A stretch of DNA of 64,000 bases from Amia ocellicauda (taxonomy: Eukaryota > Chordata > Actinopteri > Amiiformes > Amiidae), in the NCBI RefSeq assembly GCF_036373705.1, contig NC_089863.1, positions 27,560,227-27,624,226 on the forward strand, in the 5' to 3' direction. Below the pieces are notes generated by a model. That model was given only the letters and a program-made list of their open reading frames with translations, made no database searches and was not told the origin of the DNA. Below, one piece after another: positions 45,154 to 57,115 of this stretch; position 1 is the stretch's first letter; each line of letters begins with the position of its first letter. The translations under genes were made by a program, and so were the position numbers.

Positions 45154-46518
45154 CAGTGAGGGAAAAAAGTATTTGATCCCCTGCTGATTTTGTACATTTG
45201 CCCACTGACAAAGAAATGATCAGTGTATAATTTTAATGGTAGGTGTATTTTAACAGTGAGGGACAGAATAACAACAAAAAAATCCAGAAAAACGCATTTC
45301 AAAAAAGTTATAAATTGATTTGCATGTTAATGAGGGAAATAAGTATTAGATCCCCTATCAATCAGTAAGATTTCTGGCTCCAGGGTGTCTTTTATACAGG
45401 TAATGAGCTGAGATTAGGAGCATTCTCTTAAAGGGAGTGCTCCTAATCTCAGCTCATTACCTGTATAAAAGACACCTGTCCACAGAAGCAATCAATCAAT
45501 CAGATTCCAAACTCTCCACCATGGCCAAGACCAAAGAGCTGTCCAAGGATGTCAGGGACAAGATTGTAGACCTACACAAGGCTGGAATGGGCTACAAGAC
45601 CATCGCCAAACAGCTTGGTGAGAAGGTGACAACAGTTGGTGCGATTATTCGCAAATGGAAGAAACACAAAATAACTGTCAGTCTCCCTCGGTCTGGGGCT
45701 CCATGCAAGATCTCACCTCGTGGAGTTTCAATGATCATGAGAACGGTGAGGAATCTTCCCAGAACTACACAGGAGGATCTTGTTAATGATCTCAAGGCAG
45801 CTGGGACCATAGTCACCAAGAAAACAATTGGTAACACACTACGCCGTGAAGGACTGAAATCCTGCAATCCTGCAAGCCCGCAAGGTCCCGCTGCTCAAGA
45901 AAGCACATGTACAGGCCCGTCTGAAGTTTGCCAATGAACATCTGAATGATTCAGAGGAGAACTGGGTGAAAGTGTTGTGGTCAGATGAGACCAAAATCGA
46001 GCTCTTTGGCATCAACTCAACTCGCCGTGTTTGGAGGAGGAGGAATGACCCCAAGAACACCATCCCCACCGTCAAACATGGAGGTGGAAACATTATGCTT
46101 TGGGGGTGTTTTTCTGCTAAGGGGACAGGACAACTGCACCGCATAAAAGGGACGATGGACGGGGCCATGTACCATCAAATCTTGGGTGAGAACCTCCTTC
46201 CCTCAGCCAGGGCATTGAAAATGGGTCGTGGATGGGTATTCCAGCATGACAATGACCCAAAACACACAGCCAAGGCAACAAAGGAGTGGCTCAAGAAGAA
46301 GCAGATTAAGGTCCTGGAGTGGCCTAGCCAGTCTCCAGACCTTAATCCCATAGAAAATCTGTGGAGGGAGCTGAAGGTTCGAGTTGCCAAACGTCAGCCT
46401 TGAAACCTTAATGACTTGGAGAGGATCTGCAAAGAGGAGTGGGACAAAATCCCTCCTGAGATGTGTGCAAACCTGGTGACCAACTACAAGAAACGTCTGA
46501 CCTCTGTGATTGCCAACT
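45154..46518 (+). mobile_element. Tc1 transposon, long copy, 3' end missing
   Basis: The left terminal repeat starts at TA with CAGTGAGGGAAAAAAGTATT, the same end as the short copies in the Ig array. The 5' untranslated part contains a perfect 38-bp inverted repeat (45385-45422 and 45438-45475). The right end is lost: after TSVIAN the sequence passes into other DNA. Confidence 0.85.
45521..46403 (+). pseudogene. Tc1 transposase, near full length, broken
   Basis: Starts [20 protein letters not shown]. It has the paired-type DNA-binding part ([20 protein letters not shown]) and, after a frameshift near 45870, the DDE catalytic part: [26 protein letters not shown] and [11 protein letters not shown] carry the three acidic residues. 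A three-codon deletion lies in RRRNDPKN. A stop (TGA for Arg) follows AKRQP at 46401-46403, and the C-terminal part continues in frame beyond it ([19 protein letters not shown]). It encoded the cut-and-paste enzyme of the element and is not functional in this form. Confidence 0.85.
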
Positions 46519-48142
46519 GGGACAAACAAGGACTCGTGATTGTACAGGAAAAATGGAGCAACAAAGAGCAGAAAGGGGAAGAAGTAGGGGAAGACACAGA
46601 GGACGAGGAAGGTGACAGAATATTTAAAAAAAAGAGCCACACTGGTTGATAGTGTAATCAACCATGGGATGAGTATGCGGGACGCTGGGCAGCGAGTGCA
46701 ACCCAATTTGATTTGCTTTACTGTGGCTGGAATCATCAGGACATTCAGGACTACGAACCGGTGAGTGGGTATAAATTTACCATGCACAATATTTGGATTT
46801 CATATATCAACAAGAGTACAGCATGTCTGCACATGACATTGTATTGTTTGCATACAGGGTTGAGAGAAGACCACCTGCTCTTGGGAGAAACCATCTCATC
46901 ACCCAAGAACAAGAGGCTGGTGTTGGCAAATAATGCAATTAGACTCAGAGAAATCCAAACACATATAATCGAGGACAATGGGATGTTTCAGAACATACAC
47001 AGTGTTTCAATATCAACTATTGATCATTTGCTGAGAAAGCACAGGATGAGCATGAAGCAAATATATTGTGTACCATTTGAGAGAAACTCCAGTGTTCTAA
47101 TCACTGTTCCTCCATGGTCAGAGAATACTTGAGCTTGATGCCAGTGATGACCACATTGAGTTAATCTATGTCGACGAGGCAGGATTCAATCTGACCAAGA
47201 GGCAGCACCAGGGAAGGAACATCATTGGCCACCGAGCAAGGGTGGAGGTCCCTGGCCAAAGGGGTGAAAATACAACCATGTGAGCTGCTATCAGTCTGCA
47301 GGGGGTTGTCCATCGCCATGTCACGCTTGGCCCTTACAACACTGCACTCCTTCTGGTATTCCTTGATGCAGTGTATGACCTTTTTTTACTACCCCCAGAA
47401 AGACAACATAGGGCCCCAGGCCACACCACTTATGCTGTCCTATGGGACAATGTGAGCTTCCACCGTGCAGCGCTAATGGTTCACCAACCACCTCCAGATC
47501 CAAATGATTTTCCTTCCACCATATTCCACCTTCCTCAACCCAACTAAGGATTTTTCCTCAGCTTGGCGGTGGCCTGCAGAGACATGCCAAGGATGGATCC
47601 GCCATGCTAGGTGTTTTCCCCTGCTGCTTGGCCAGGGAACATATCAGTTGTGATGTGGATGAAAACATGTGACCAAATCAACTTGACAGGCAGGACAATG
47701 CCTGAGGTTTCAGTGTTTTCTCTCCATTCATGTGTACTGTACAATACTGTAACTTGTTCTTGCTTGATGATACTAAATGTATGTGTTATATATAAATACA
47801 TTTATAATTTGTCGGTGGCCAGGATCAAACTTTATATAAAATAAAGTTCTTCATTACTGGCTGTGTTGGATTATTTTTGTTTTCCTACACGAATCTTCCA
47901 TTTCTAAACACAGTGTTTTCTTAATGCTCAGTGTGAGCAACAGATATGATGTAATTATATGTGATTCTGACCCAATTACTTGATTTTGAGGGCTGTATAT
48001 ATAGTTTTTAGGCCAGAATTTCATTTTTCCCCATGTGTGTGTTTTGCAGATGTGACTTTTTATAATGGGCATTGTGTTAACAGTTTAGGGGTATTGGAGT
48101 ATTATTCAGAGAACAGTGTGAATGCAATTGGGAAAAAAACTG

Positions 48143-48305
48143 TATAACCTTAATGGCTACAGGGAGTACTTGTGCTTTTGAAAATAAATCCCTGGGTTCC
48201 ACCCGTGGTGGGTGTGCTGTTCTATGTACCGTGGTGGTGTCCTGCCCGGGCGCTGGGCCTGAGGTCAGCAGTCTGGAGCACAACACACTGAGCAGCTGCT
48301 TGATC
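48143..48305. other. Unassigned spacer
   Basis: Short stretch between the IS630-type element and the LINE. No feature seen. Confidence 0.4.
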
Positions 48306-49510
48306 TCTCTGAATTTGAATTTGAAACAAGCTTTATTGGCATGAGATGTTTACACACAAGTATTGCCAAAGCAATTGGGTACATTGAAATTATATACAAT
48401 AACATTAAGAACTTTACAAATATAAAATAAAATATCATTATTTACATATATTTTACATTGTTAATGTGCTGTGTTAGTGGTTTGGAGACATGGTTGCAGT
48501 TCTCTGGCAATATGGCAGGCTGTGCTGTACTCTGCTGTGATCACAGCGCAGTCTCTGTGCTCCCCCAGCACCACTCTGAGCCACGACTCTGTGCTGAGCT
48601 GGGGGAAGTCGGGGACTCTGCTGTGAATCTGGGGAAGAAGGCGTCTCTGACCTGTGTGTGTTTGGAGCAGGTCAAGGTGAAGTGCGCCTCTGTCTCTACC
48701 TCCCCAGACGCACACTGTCTGCACAGGCGTCTGTCTCTGGGGGTCTAGGTCTGCCTGTCCCGTCCGGTCTCCACCTCCATGCTGTGGTCACTCAGTCTGT
48801 ATCTGGTCAGAGTGCATCTCTGCTTCAGCCCAGTGCTCGATGTAACTGCAGTGATGTGCTGGAGCTGGGGGGGCTGTCTCCTGCCTTCGGCTGCTTAGCA
48901 GCTCTGTGCTGTCGGTGTGGCTCTGGGCACAGAGCCTCAGGGCCAGCTGGCCGAGGGTGTCTGTGTGGGGGGTGCGTTCCTGCTACATCAGGGCGCTGTG
49001 CTGGAGGGTCTCTGGGTTGCTGTATTTCAGGTGCAGCCAGTATTTCAGGGCTCTCTTCTGCACTGCACAGCTCAGAGGCAGGCGCCCCAGTTCGGCTTGG
49101 TAGTCATTGTTGAGGTTGCTCCTGTGGAGCTTCAGCACGTCCCAGCAGAACTCAGCATGCACGGCTTCTGTGGGGCTCCTCTCCAATTTGTCGAAGTCGT
49201 TGCTGATAACCGGGCCCCAGACCTCATACAGCATGATGGGCAGGATCACTCTGTCAAAGAGCTTCGTCCACAGTGGCACAGAGGGGGTCAGGGAGCTGAT
49301 CCTCTTCCTGATGGTGTAGTACACCCTGCGTGTTTTGTCAGCGAGGGTCTTGACAGTGAGGGTGAAGCTGCCTGAGGAGTTTATTAGCAGGCCCAGGTAG
49401 GTGTAGCTGGCTGTGTGCTCTATTGTGGTGCTGTTGAGGGTGAAATTGTATTTTCTGCTTTGGATCCTGGCTTTCTTCTGGAAGATCATGATTTTAGTTT
49501 TGTCCATGTT
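48306..49510 (-). mobile_element. Non-LTR LINE 3' part, minus strand
   Basis: From 49507 downward the frame reads DKTKIMIFQKKARIQSRKYN, then YTYLGLLINSSGSF, LFDRVILPIMLYEVWGPV, HAEFCWDVLKL, ELGRLPLSCAVQKRAL, the C-terminal third of a non-LTR retrotransposon polyprotein. The 3' region ends at about 48310 in the motif tgccaataaagc followed by a ttcaaattcaaattc tail. It may be the family whose RT start lies in the Ig cassettes. The family name is uncertain (I/Nimb-like). Confidence 0.75.
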
Positions 49511-49610
49511 GACCTCCGGGACCCAAGCTCTGCAGTAGCACTGCAGTGTGTCCAGCTGCTGCTGGAGCCCTTGCTCTGTGGGTGACAGACAGTCTCAGTC
49601 TCTCTCTCTC

Positions 49611-49663
49611 TCCAGAGCTGTTCTCCTCAGTGACACACACTCTCTCTCTCTCTCTCTCTCCAG
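49611..49663 (+). promoter_or_regulatory. Duplicated splice acceptor before exon D
   Basis: Two copies of (tc)n-cag followed by agctgttctcctcagtgac lie 48 bp apart, giving acceptors that would start exon D at 49616 or 49664. Both keep the frame. The upstream one adds 16 residues including THTLSLSLSPE. Confidence 0.7.
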
Positions 49664-49996
49664 AGCTGTTCTCCTCAGTGACTCTGAGCGTGTCTCCAGG
49701 GGGGACAGTGACTGAGGGACAGGCTCTGAACTTCAGCTGTGAGGCTGTGGTCAACACACAGTCTGCAGCTCCACTGACCTGCAGCTTCCTGAGGGACAAC
49801 CGCTCCCTGGACAACAGCTCTGAGTCTGGGCTCCTCCAGTCTCTCTCCCAGCCTCTGTCTTTCATGCCCCAGGCTGCTGTGTTCACCCTACTGATCAGCA
49901 GCCCTGACAGGAGCCACACTGGCAGGTACAGGTGTGTGGTCTCCTCTCACACTGGAGTGAGCAGGGAGAGCGGCCACGTGGACGTCCAGGTGCAAG
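49664..49996 (+). CDS. Membrane-proximal Ig-domain exon D
   Basis: 333-bp phase 1-1 exon (donor gtgagg). It encodes a C2-like Ig domain of ~111 residues: LFSSVTLSVSPGGTVTEGQ at the start, cysteines at about 25 and 90, the SHTGRYRC strand motif, and ESGHVDVQVQ at the end. Three N-glycosylation sequons are seen (NFS, NRS, NSS). It differs clearly from A, B and C and is single-copy here. It is the last Ig exon before the transmembrane exon 7.7 kb downstream, so it most likely sits next to the membrane. Confidence 0.8.
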
Positions 49997-50019
49997 GTGA
50001 GGGGCTGTGTGTGTGTGTG

Positions 50020-50094
50020 TTCACATTTTCACTCTCTGAGTCTTTTGTCTCAGTGACTGGTCAGACTGTGTCTCTGTACAGTAGTTCAGGTGGT
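50020..50094. other. Start of intron D-TM
   Basis: Contains a second copy of the octamer-rich 'actctctgagtcttttgtctcag' type sequence. No exon was recognised. Confidence 0.3.
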
Positions 50095-50195
50095 AAAGTA
50101 GTGTGGAGTAGTGGTCAGGGCTCTGGTCTCTGCAGTGGAGAGGTTGTATGTTCAGTCCCAGGTAGGGCACTGCTCTTGTACAATTAATACATGGA
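50095..50195 (+). repeat. tRNA-derived SINE head
   Basis: gtagtggtcagggctctgg (A-box-like) and tatgttcagtccc (B-box-like) are followed by aggtagggcactgctcttgt, the usual layout of a fish tRNA-derived SINE. The 3' body is cut. Confidence 0.55.
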
Positions 50196-50837
50196 CAATA
50201 TAAAATTGTTAACCATTTCAATATTTATAAAGATTACTATTAGTTAAATTTGTATTGGTAGTACAGCTCCCTCTCTTTTTCAGGTCCACAAGAATGTATA
50301 ACATGTATTGCTTCATAAATGTACTCTATTCTAAATCCATGCCTTAATAGTAAGTGGCGGAGTGGGTAAATGCACAACATGAAAGACTAGGAGATGTTCT
50401 TGTATCTGGTATATGTCAACACCTGCATGTGTTAGAGTTCTTGTGATTGAATCCTGCTGAAACCTTGGCTTGATGGTTGAGTTTCATTGTCTGTGTTTGA
50501 TAGATGTGCTATTTAAGTGGATTACATTAAGTTTGTGAAAGTACAGACAAATTTAGTTTTATAAATCTTTTTCTATGAATTTACATTTACAAATCTGATT
50601 ATAGGTCATAACACGAAGTCATGCACCAAGTTTCACATCCGTCCCATTAGTGCTTTTGGAGAAGAAGATGATTGAATATTGTCTAATAATTTTCATTAAT
50701 CCAATATTGGCAACAATAAGGCATATGACCTCCTCCATTGTTGAGTGACAACGTTATATAGGCATCTACCAGCATACCAAATTTGGTGAGATTCTGTGGA
50801 GTAGTTTTAATTTTATGGCAATTTGAAATATTTGGTG

Positions 50838-50901
<64 letters not shown>

Positions 50902-51780
50902 AATAATAATAATAATCCGACCAATTACAAAAGGTTGTCCAGCAACTTATTTGATTGGCCCCCTAATAAAAGATTGAACAAATGAGAAATAAGTAAAGAG
51001 GACAGCAAACTTGTGGAATGGCACCAGGACACAGGTAGTAAGTGCACTGCAATAGAAAGTGAAGATAGAGAGGGAAGATCACATGACCTGTACCCTGTGC
51101 CAGCTAGCCAGAGCACAAGACCCACTGGGTCAATAATTGCAGACAGATATGAAGTTCACATGGATCCACAACACGCAACTGTATAATGTGAAACATTTAT
51201 TAAGTGAAAAGAGAAACACAAATGCAATAAATACAATATCCGAAAATCTAAATCCTTAAAAGATTAAACAAAAAATGTCCCGGTCAAAACAAATGAAAAT
51301 GTTCAATGATAAATAGTGGGAATAACAAAACAAAGTGATCAAAACAACCAAATGCATTCAATTTCAGTTTAAATGTAAATTCTCCCCTTGGTTGAGCTCA
51401 GCATAAACCGTAATAACCCATACAGAACATTTACAAACTAGCAATAATAGCAACAAAAAACGGACACTTGTCAGACAAGACATACAAAGTTGGAAAATAT
51501 GAAATGAAACAGGATTACACAAAATAAAGTATTGATGGGGAAAAGAAAGAGGGAAAAAACTAATTAAGCTTCTGGAGTATAGTAAAAAGAAAAGTAGCTG
51601 GACTCCAAAGCATGCAAACAAAATAGAGAAGGAAAACAGTTGCAAACAGATTAGAAAATACGTAGAATATGCACTATAAAAAGAAACAAGGAAGTCGAAA
51701 AGAAATCAAAACTAGCAAAAGAGCCCAGCTTCCCCAAAAACTAAACGGGTTTAGTGGTGAACCGGAATTCTGGGAGAAAC
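50196..51780. other. AT-rich intron with inverted AAT/ATT microsatellite
   Basis: No coding match on either strand. At 50837-50916 aataat units flank a run of about 20 att units, so it can fold back. The stretch 50600-50820 looks like an old unnamed repeat. Confidence 0.5.
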
Positions 51781-51785
51781 TGATC

Positions 51786-52259
51786 CTATTTCTGATGTTT
51801 CACTCCTACATAGGATGACAGCATGGACTTTAAGGTACTCTCTCCGTCAAGTTGGTTTTTGGGATGATAGGCAGTGGTAGTCTTGTGTGAGACCTGCCAT
51901 TGATTACACACTTCCTGGAACACTGAGGATATGAATTGGGACCCTTGGTCTGACAGTAGGTAATCCGGGGTGTGCCATCGAGTGAACATTTCCTGAACCA
52001 AGATCCGTGTGATGACAGCAGCAGAGGCCTTCCTTAGAGGGTAAAGTTCAACCCACCAGGTAAAGTAGTCAACAAACACAAGAAGATAGATATTCTGGTG
52101 AGAACTACAAGGCAAATGGCCCATCAGATCTAAGTCCACCATTTCCCAGGGTCTCTGAATGATAGTTTGCTGTAGTTTCCCTGCAGGTCTTTTGGTTTCA
52201 GGTTTATGGACCTGGCACACCGTGCAACACTTAACATACCGTTGGACCTCCTTCCACAT
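51786..52259 (-). pseudogene. Gypsy integrase fragment
   Basis: 158-residue open stretch. The first two catalytic aspartates are in VDLDLMG and LLSDQGSQF. The segment near the expected Glu reads LDGESTLKSML, altered from the usual TERVNRTLK-like block. It no longer forms a full integrase. Confidence 0.75.
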
Positions 52260-52543
52260 TCCTGGCCAATAGGCAACGGCTTAGACACGTTTAAGGGTCT
52301 TGTATCTTCCAAAGTGAACACTTAGAGTATCATTGTGATAAGCTGCCAGGACCTGCTCATGCAAGGAGTGAGGAACATAAATTTGGTAGTATGTCTTGTT
52401 CCTCTGCTGGGTTTTCTGAAATACCTTGTACTCTATAAGAACAAAGTAAGCTGATGACTCCTCAGCTGGTTGGTCATTCAAGCAGAGTCTCATATACTTT
52501 CTGGATCTCTGGATCCTCCTGCTGGGCTTTCCATAGAATTTCA

Positions 52544-52974
52544 TCAGTGATGGGGAAAAGCAATGAAAATCCACAATCTGCCAGGACAGCAGCACAATGA
52601 AGAACCAGAATCCACCGGAGGTCTGGATAAGGCTTCAGGCAGGAGATTTAGTTTACCTTTATGGTACTCCACGTTAAAGGAAAATTCTTGTAGTCTTAAA
52701 TCCCAACGAATAAGTAGAGTGCTGGGTTTGGGTGTTTTGAAAACCCATAGCAGCGAAGAATGGTCAGTGACTACAGTGAATAACCATCCTCGAGATAGTA
52801 ATGCCATTTCTCCAATGCCCACACTACTGCAAGGCATTCCTTCTCCGAGGCAGAATAGTTCTGCTCTGCATTGTTCAGAGTCTTACTAGCATACGCCAGT
52901 ACTTCTTCAGATGCCTGTCCAGTTCGTACCAACACTGCTCCAAGTCTCACATCGCTGGCATCCGTGTAGACCAC
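52544..52974 (-). pseudogene. Gypsy RNase H fragment
   Basis: Two overlapping frames. YTDASD, EKECLAV and VTDHSSL give the Asp, Glu and Asp typical of the RNase H active site. A frameshift lies near 52790. Confidence 0.75.
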
Positions 52975-54450
52975 AAAGGTAGCTGGAAGTTAGGATTACC
53001 CAAGATGGGAGGGAGGTGTGATAAGAGTTTCTTTAAACTCACCAGATGAACTTTGTTCCCTTCTTCTTCAAGTTGTTAAGGGGAACAGCAATCTGCAAGA
53101 AGTGAGGGGCAAATCGGTGGTACCACCCTGCCATACCTAAAAACCTTTGCACAGCTTTGAGATTGGTGGGGACTGGAAAGTGCTATATGGCTTTGATCTT
53201 CTCTGGATCCACTTGAATCCCTTGAGCAGAGATCACGTGGCCCAAGCACTGTATCTGAGTCTGGAAGACTTTTTCTTCAATAGTTGGTTTCCATCGATGG
53301 CATAAAGAACACTATATGAAAAGGCAAAATCTCAGATTGTCTCTTGATCTCCCTAAACCCGGGTTTTTATTCTCTCCAGCAGTTTATCTTCACAGTCTTC
53401 TTACAGAAAAGCATTTAAAAACTGCATTTCAAATTCCTGCCAAGTACTCACATGTTCTCTGGCGACTTCCCCCCAGTCACGAGCAGTTCCATGTAAAACT
53501 GTGTGTAGCAAGAATCTCCATGTCTGTAAGGGGTTGAAGAGCGACAAAATCATGACATTTCTCCATAAAAATCAGAGGATCCTCATCATCTGTAGGCCCT
53601 CCAAAAGTAGGAAACAATTGCAATTTTTTTTTTAATGCAATTTTACGTGTCTTTTACCTTCAGATAATCTGGAGTACTCTGGAAGAAAAGTATCTGATTG
53701 GTATGGTAGTTCACTTACCTGACTGCATCCCCAAGTAAGGAATGGAGGGTAGGTACAAGAGGTGGCTTCCCAGGAGCAGTGAGCTGTTCAACTTATAGTT
53801 AATAGCACATAACTCATAACACTGATTGCATTTGTTGTAAACAGTTTGAGACATCATTCTGTTTTTACTTACTTGAGTTAGATGCATTTGTTGGTTTTGC
53901 TCCAGTTCCTGGTCGAACCCAGCCTGTAGCTATCATATTGACCACTGTAACTCTACTTTGAACTGGGCAGATTGAGTTTGTGCTTGGGAAGTTACTGTTT
54001 TAATTATAGCAGTTTTACCATTCTCATATGCTGTAGTTACCATTTCCTGCAGCTGGTCCAAAGTAGAAGTGCTGAACTTGACTCCATCCTTCTCTTCGGG
54101 TTTAAGCAGTTGCTGCCTGAGTTCCTGGTACATGACCATTTGTGTTTGTTGCGTTTCTGCCACTGTCCTGTCCATGGCATCCATTTTCCTGATCAGGATG
54201 GCCATACCTACATTGGTACCTGGAGTAGACAAGGGCCGAAGAGGTAACTGCAGAGGAGAAGGTGTTGTAATAGGAAACTATAGACATAACGGTGAAGGTA
54301 TTTTCAAATCAATCAGTGACCGTTCCTCCTCCTTGCCTGGGGATCCAGGACAGGAGTATGGGAAGTCTTCTCCCAACACTGGAACTTCTGGAAAAGTCTT
54401 CCCTGCTGCCATTAATGATTTCATAGATGAGTAATATATACTTTATAAAG

Positions 54451-54940
54451 CATTAATAATACATTATAAATTAGTTACAACTCAGTTATAGCAATACATT
54501 GAATGGACATCGTCAAACAGGTGGCTAAAAAATAAAAAAAATAATGATCCAAAACTGAAAAAATATTTAGTAGGAATGTGTCAAAGCAGTAGCTACCTGT
54601 TAAACATTGCATTATTCATGCTTTATAAAGTATCTATTAACCATTTAATAATACTTTATAAATTATGAATAATACATTAATAAGCAGCATCTTAATCTAA
54701 ATTGTAACCAAAATGGAAGTAGAGATGCAGAAAACAAAAACACAGTAACAGTGTAAAAGACAATACCAGGCAATAACAAACAAGATAGGCACATAAAAAT
54801 AATGCAAACAAGTAATAAAAAATGAAAATGAAAATAAAAATGAAAAGTTCCCCCTTCTTATAGGGAAACCCTAGAGGCCAATAGCAGCATAGCAGGTACA
54901 TTTGTATTTAAAGGAAAAAGGATAGAAAGATTCTCTCTCT
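54451..54940. other. AT-rich repeat region, no gene seen
   Basis: Contains repeated actttataaa/tttataaagtat motifs on both strands at about 54440-54475 and 54615-54680, suggesting a small palindromic element. No target duplication could be fixed. Confidence 0.4.
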
Positions 54941-55252
54941 CCTCCAAACTGTTACAAGTTTGCCTTAATTTAAGTTAATTCAGTAGAGCTACTGAGTTGG
55001 TGAAAATAAATAGGTTGAAGGAAGTGTGATTTAGTCTAGGGCTAGCAGGATTTCTGTTAAGTGCAATGTTCCAGGTGGAGACCGTTAGGTGTGAATAGGT
55101 GGCAGGTAGACAAAATGGTACTTAAAGCTGCTGTTGAGACCAAAAACGTTAACAGAAGGATTTACAACCCAAGAGCTAGAAATGCCCAACAGGTTCCAAC
55201 TGCTGGACACTGAGTTGGACAGTGACAGCTCAGAGGGTGATGGGAGGGCACC

Positions 55253-55745
55253 ATGGTGCCCACTCCTTCCCAGAACAGGGAGGTATTTATAGTAGGAGAC
55301 TCAATTCTTAGAGGTGTAGATCATACAGTGTGTTCTAGTGATAAGGAGATCCGCATGGTATCTTGCCTGCCTGGTGCTCAGGTTGCAAATCTCCCTAGTA
55401 GACGGGCTACTGGCCAAAGCCAGGGGAATCCACTGGTCATGGTCCACATTGGAAAAGGTAGGGCAGAAGTTCTGCAACACAAATTTAAAGAGTTAGGAAA
55501 GAAACTAAAGAGCAGAACCTCCACGGTAGTTTTCTCTGAAATACTTCCAGTACCACGTGCCAGGCCAGGGAGACTAGAGAGATTAAAAAGTTTAACATGT
55601 GGTTGAAATCCTGTTGTAGGGAAGAGGGTTTTACGTTTATGGAGCATTGGTCTTTCTTCTGGGATAGAAGGGACCTGTACAAACTGGACGGTCTACATCT
55701 AAACAGAAGGGGGGTAATGCTTTGGGAGCAAGTATGTGCAGAGTA
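55253..55745 (+). pseudogene. CR1 ORF1 esterase-like fragment
   Basis: FIVGDSILRGVDHTV carries the GDS block of SGNH-type esterases found in CR1 ORF1. SEILPVPRARPGR and LDGLHLNRRGVMLWEQVC (Asp and His region) follow after a frame change. This places the otherwise ORF2-only CR1 pieces of the window in one family. Confidence 0.7.
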
Positions 55746-56012
55746 ATTGAGAATAATTTAAACTAGGGACCAAGGGGGCAGAGAGCTCTGACAATGGGAG
55801 ATGTTCCACTAAGGAAAGAAAACAAAGGGAAACTGCTAGTAGGAAAGTCCTGAAATATTTGCACATCAATGACATTGAGGCAGAAGAACTCAAATTAGAT
55901 CTTAGTAATGAAACAGAATCTTTATGAGATACATTTTTGAATAAAAGATCTGGAGGATTAGTGGTAGGAGTGTTATAGACCACTCAACTCAGATATTCTG
56001 AAAGATGTTGCA

Positions 56013-56600
56013 TTGTACAGTGTAATCAGGACTGCATGTAGCAAGAATATTTTAATGGGCATTTTCAATTTCCCAAACATAGACTGGGAAAGCCCAGTTG
56101 GGACTACAGAAGCAGAAATAGCAATGGTTGAGATGGTAAATTACTGCTTTCTAACTCAATTTGTCAGGGAACCAACCAGGGAGAGTGCATGCATTGACTT
56201 GATCTTTGCAAATGACCAAGAGAGATTCAGAGGGACACTAGTTAGAGAACCAATGGCAAATTGTGATCACAATATGATTAGCTTTGAGGCATTCTTACAA
56301 AAAAAAAGGACCAAGTCTAAAACAATGGTCTACAATTTTAGAAAAGCAAACCTTGAAGGTATGAGGCAGCACTTAGAAGAGTTACACTGGGGCACACTGG
56401 ATACAGATTCAGTTGAAAATGGATGGTTATATTTTAGGAATATACTATTTGAGGCTCAGGAGAAATTTGTACCAAAACGTAACAAATTGAGGACCAAAAA
56501 ACACGGGCCAAAATGGTTTAATAGAAGTATGCAAAAAAATATCAAGAGAATGTTGAATAGCGCATACAAAAGGGATGGAGACGAAACAAAATACATATAA
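56013..56600 (+). pseudogene. CR1 endonuclease C-terminal part
   Basis: 195-residue open frame: NFPNIDWESPVGT, FVREPTRESACIDLIFAND, ANCDHNMISFE (the DH pair), FRKANLEGMRQHL and PKWFNRSMQKNIK. It ends at TAA at 56598. The segment at 56073-56084 shows the empty site (cccaaacatagactggg) of the Tc1 insertion seen in the cassettes. Confidence 0.8.
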
Positions 56601-56709
56601 TATGTTGAGCTGCAAAGAGATCTTAGAAAAGGGATGAGGAAAGCAAAGAGGGAAATAGAAAGAAACATAGCTCTTGGAGCTAAAACTAATGCAAAGATAC
56701 GGTGGCCCT

Positions 56710-57115
56710 GAAGTGCAAAACACAACAACAAAAAGGAAAGCAAATTAACAAAAAGAAAAAACTAATTAACAACATGTTTCAGTTTGGGGCTGTGTGTTAA
56801 TTGTTTTGACAAAGTGAATTCTGTTTGGACAAATGTGCTCAAGCAATCGAGAGACTAACTGGTTGTTACAATGGCAAAACTGAAAGTATGGCATTATGTT
56901 GTGTTTGGTTAAGTCACCCAATGTACTCATTGTATTTCACATAAAACTTGGTTGAATCAATGATCTTTTGGTTTGTAAACCTCTTTCACCACATGAAAGC
57001 ACAGTCAGTTGTTTTGAATGTAAGACTTGCTGTTTTACAAGTGTGATCAGTTTGGAGTTTTGAAAAATCACCACTTACTTCTGATAATAGTACCAACGCA
57101 ATTCAAAACATAGAA
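56710..57115. mobile_element. Unassigned insert within CR1
   Basis: AT-rich, non-coding. It splits the CR1 element, so it is probably a small transposon. Its ends could not be matched to each other with confidence. Confidence 0.4.

Larger units (their letters stand above)
44821..48142 (+). mobile_element. IS630-type (Tc1/mariner superfamily) transposon carrying a nested Tc1
   Basis: Ends CAGTTTTACCCA (left) and TGGG...AAAACTG (right) are inverted and sit at TA dinucleotides (44819-44820 and 48143-48144). The transposase lies at about 46700-47680, degenerate: RLREIQTHIIEDNGMF, the acidic block IYVDEAGFNLTKRQ, a gap, a LWDNVSFHRAAL-like block, and CLAREHISCDVDEN near the end, split by frameshifts. 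The motifs match the long IS630-like transposases of fish. A Tc1 element (45154-46518) lies within its 5' part. Confidence 0.65.
51781..54450 (-). mobile_element. Gypsy-type LTR retrotransposon, pol and gag relics, minus strand
   Basis: Read from right to left. A gag-like frame (54232-53933) holds VAETQQTQMVMYQELRQQLL. RT/connection relics follow at about 53,300-53,050. RNase H (52974-52771) has [33 protein letters not shown] and VTDHSSLLW. Then comes a linker with a LHEQVLAAYHND-like zinc-binding region. Integrase (52259-51786) has CCTVCQVHKP, VDLDLMG, LSDQGSQFISSVF and a HPKNQLDGEST block. The order RNase H before integrase fits Gypsy rather than Copia. LTRs were not delimited. Frameshifts and stops break it. 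Confidence 0.8.

Noticed and set aside
48461..49375. Open plus-strand frames over the LINE 3' region as host exons
   Set aside because: The minus strand has clear LINE polyprotein motifs; the plus frames have no domain and no matching splice sites.
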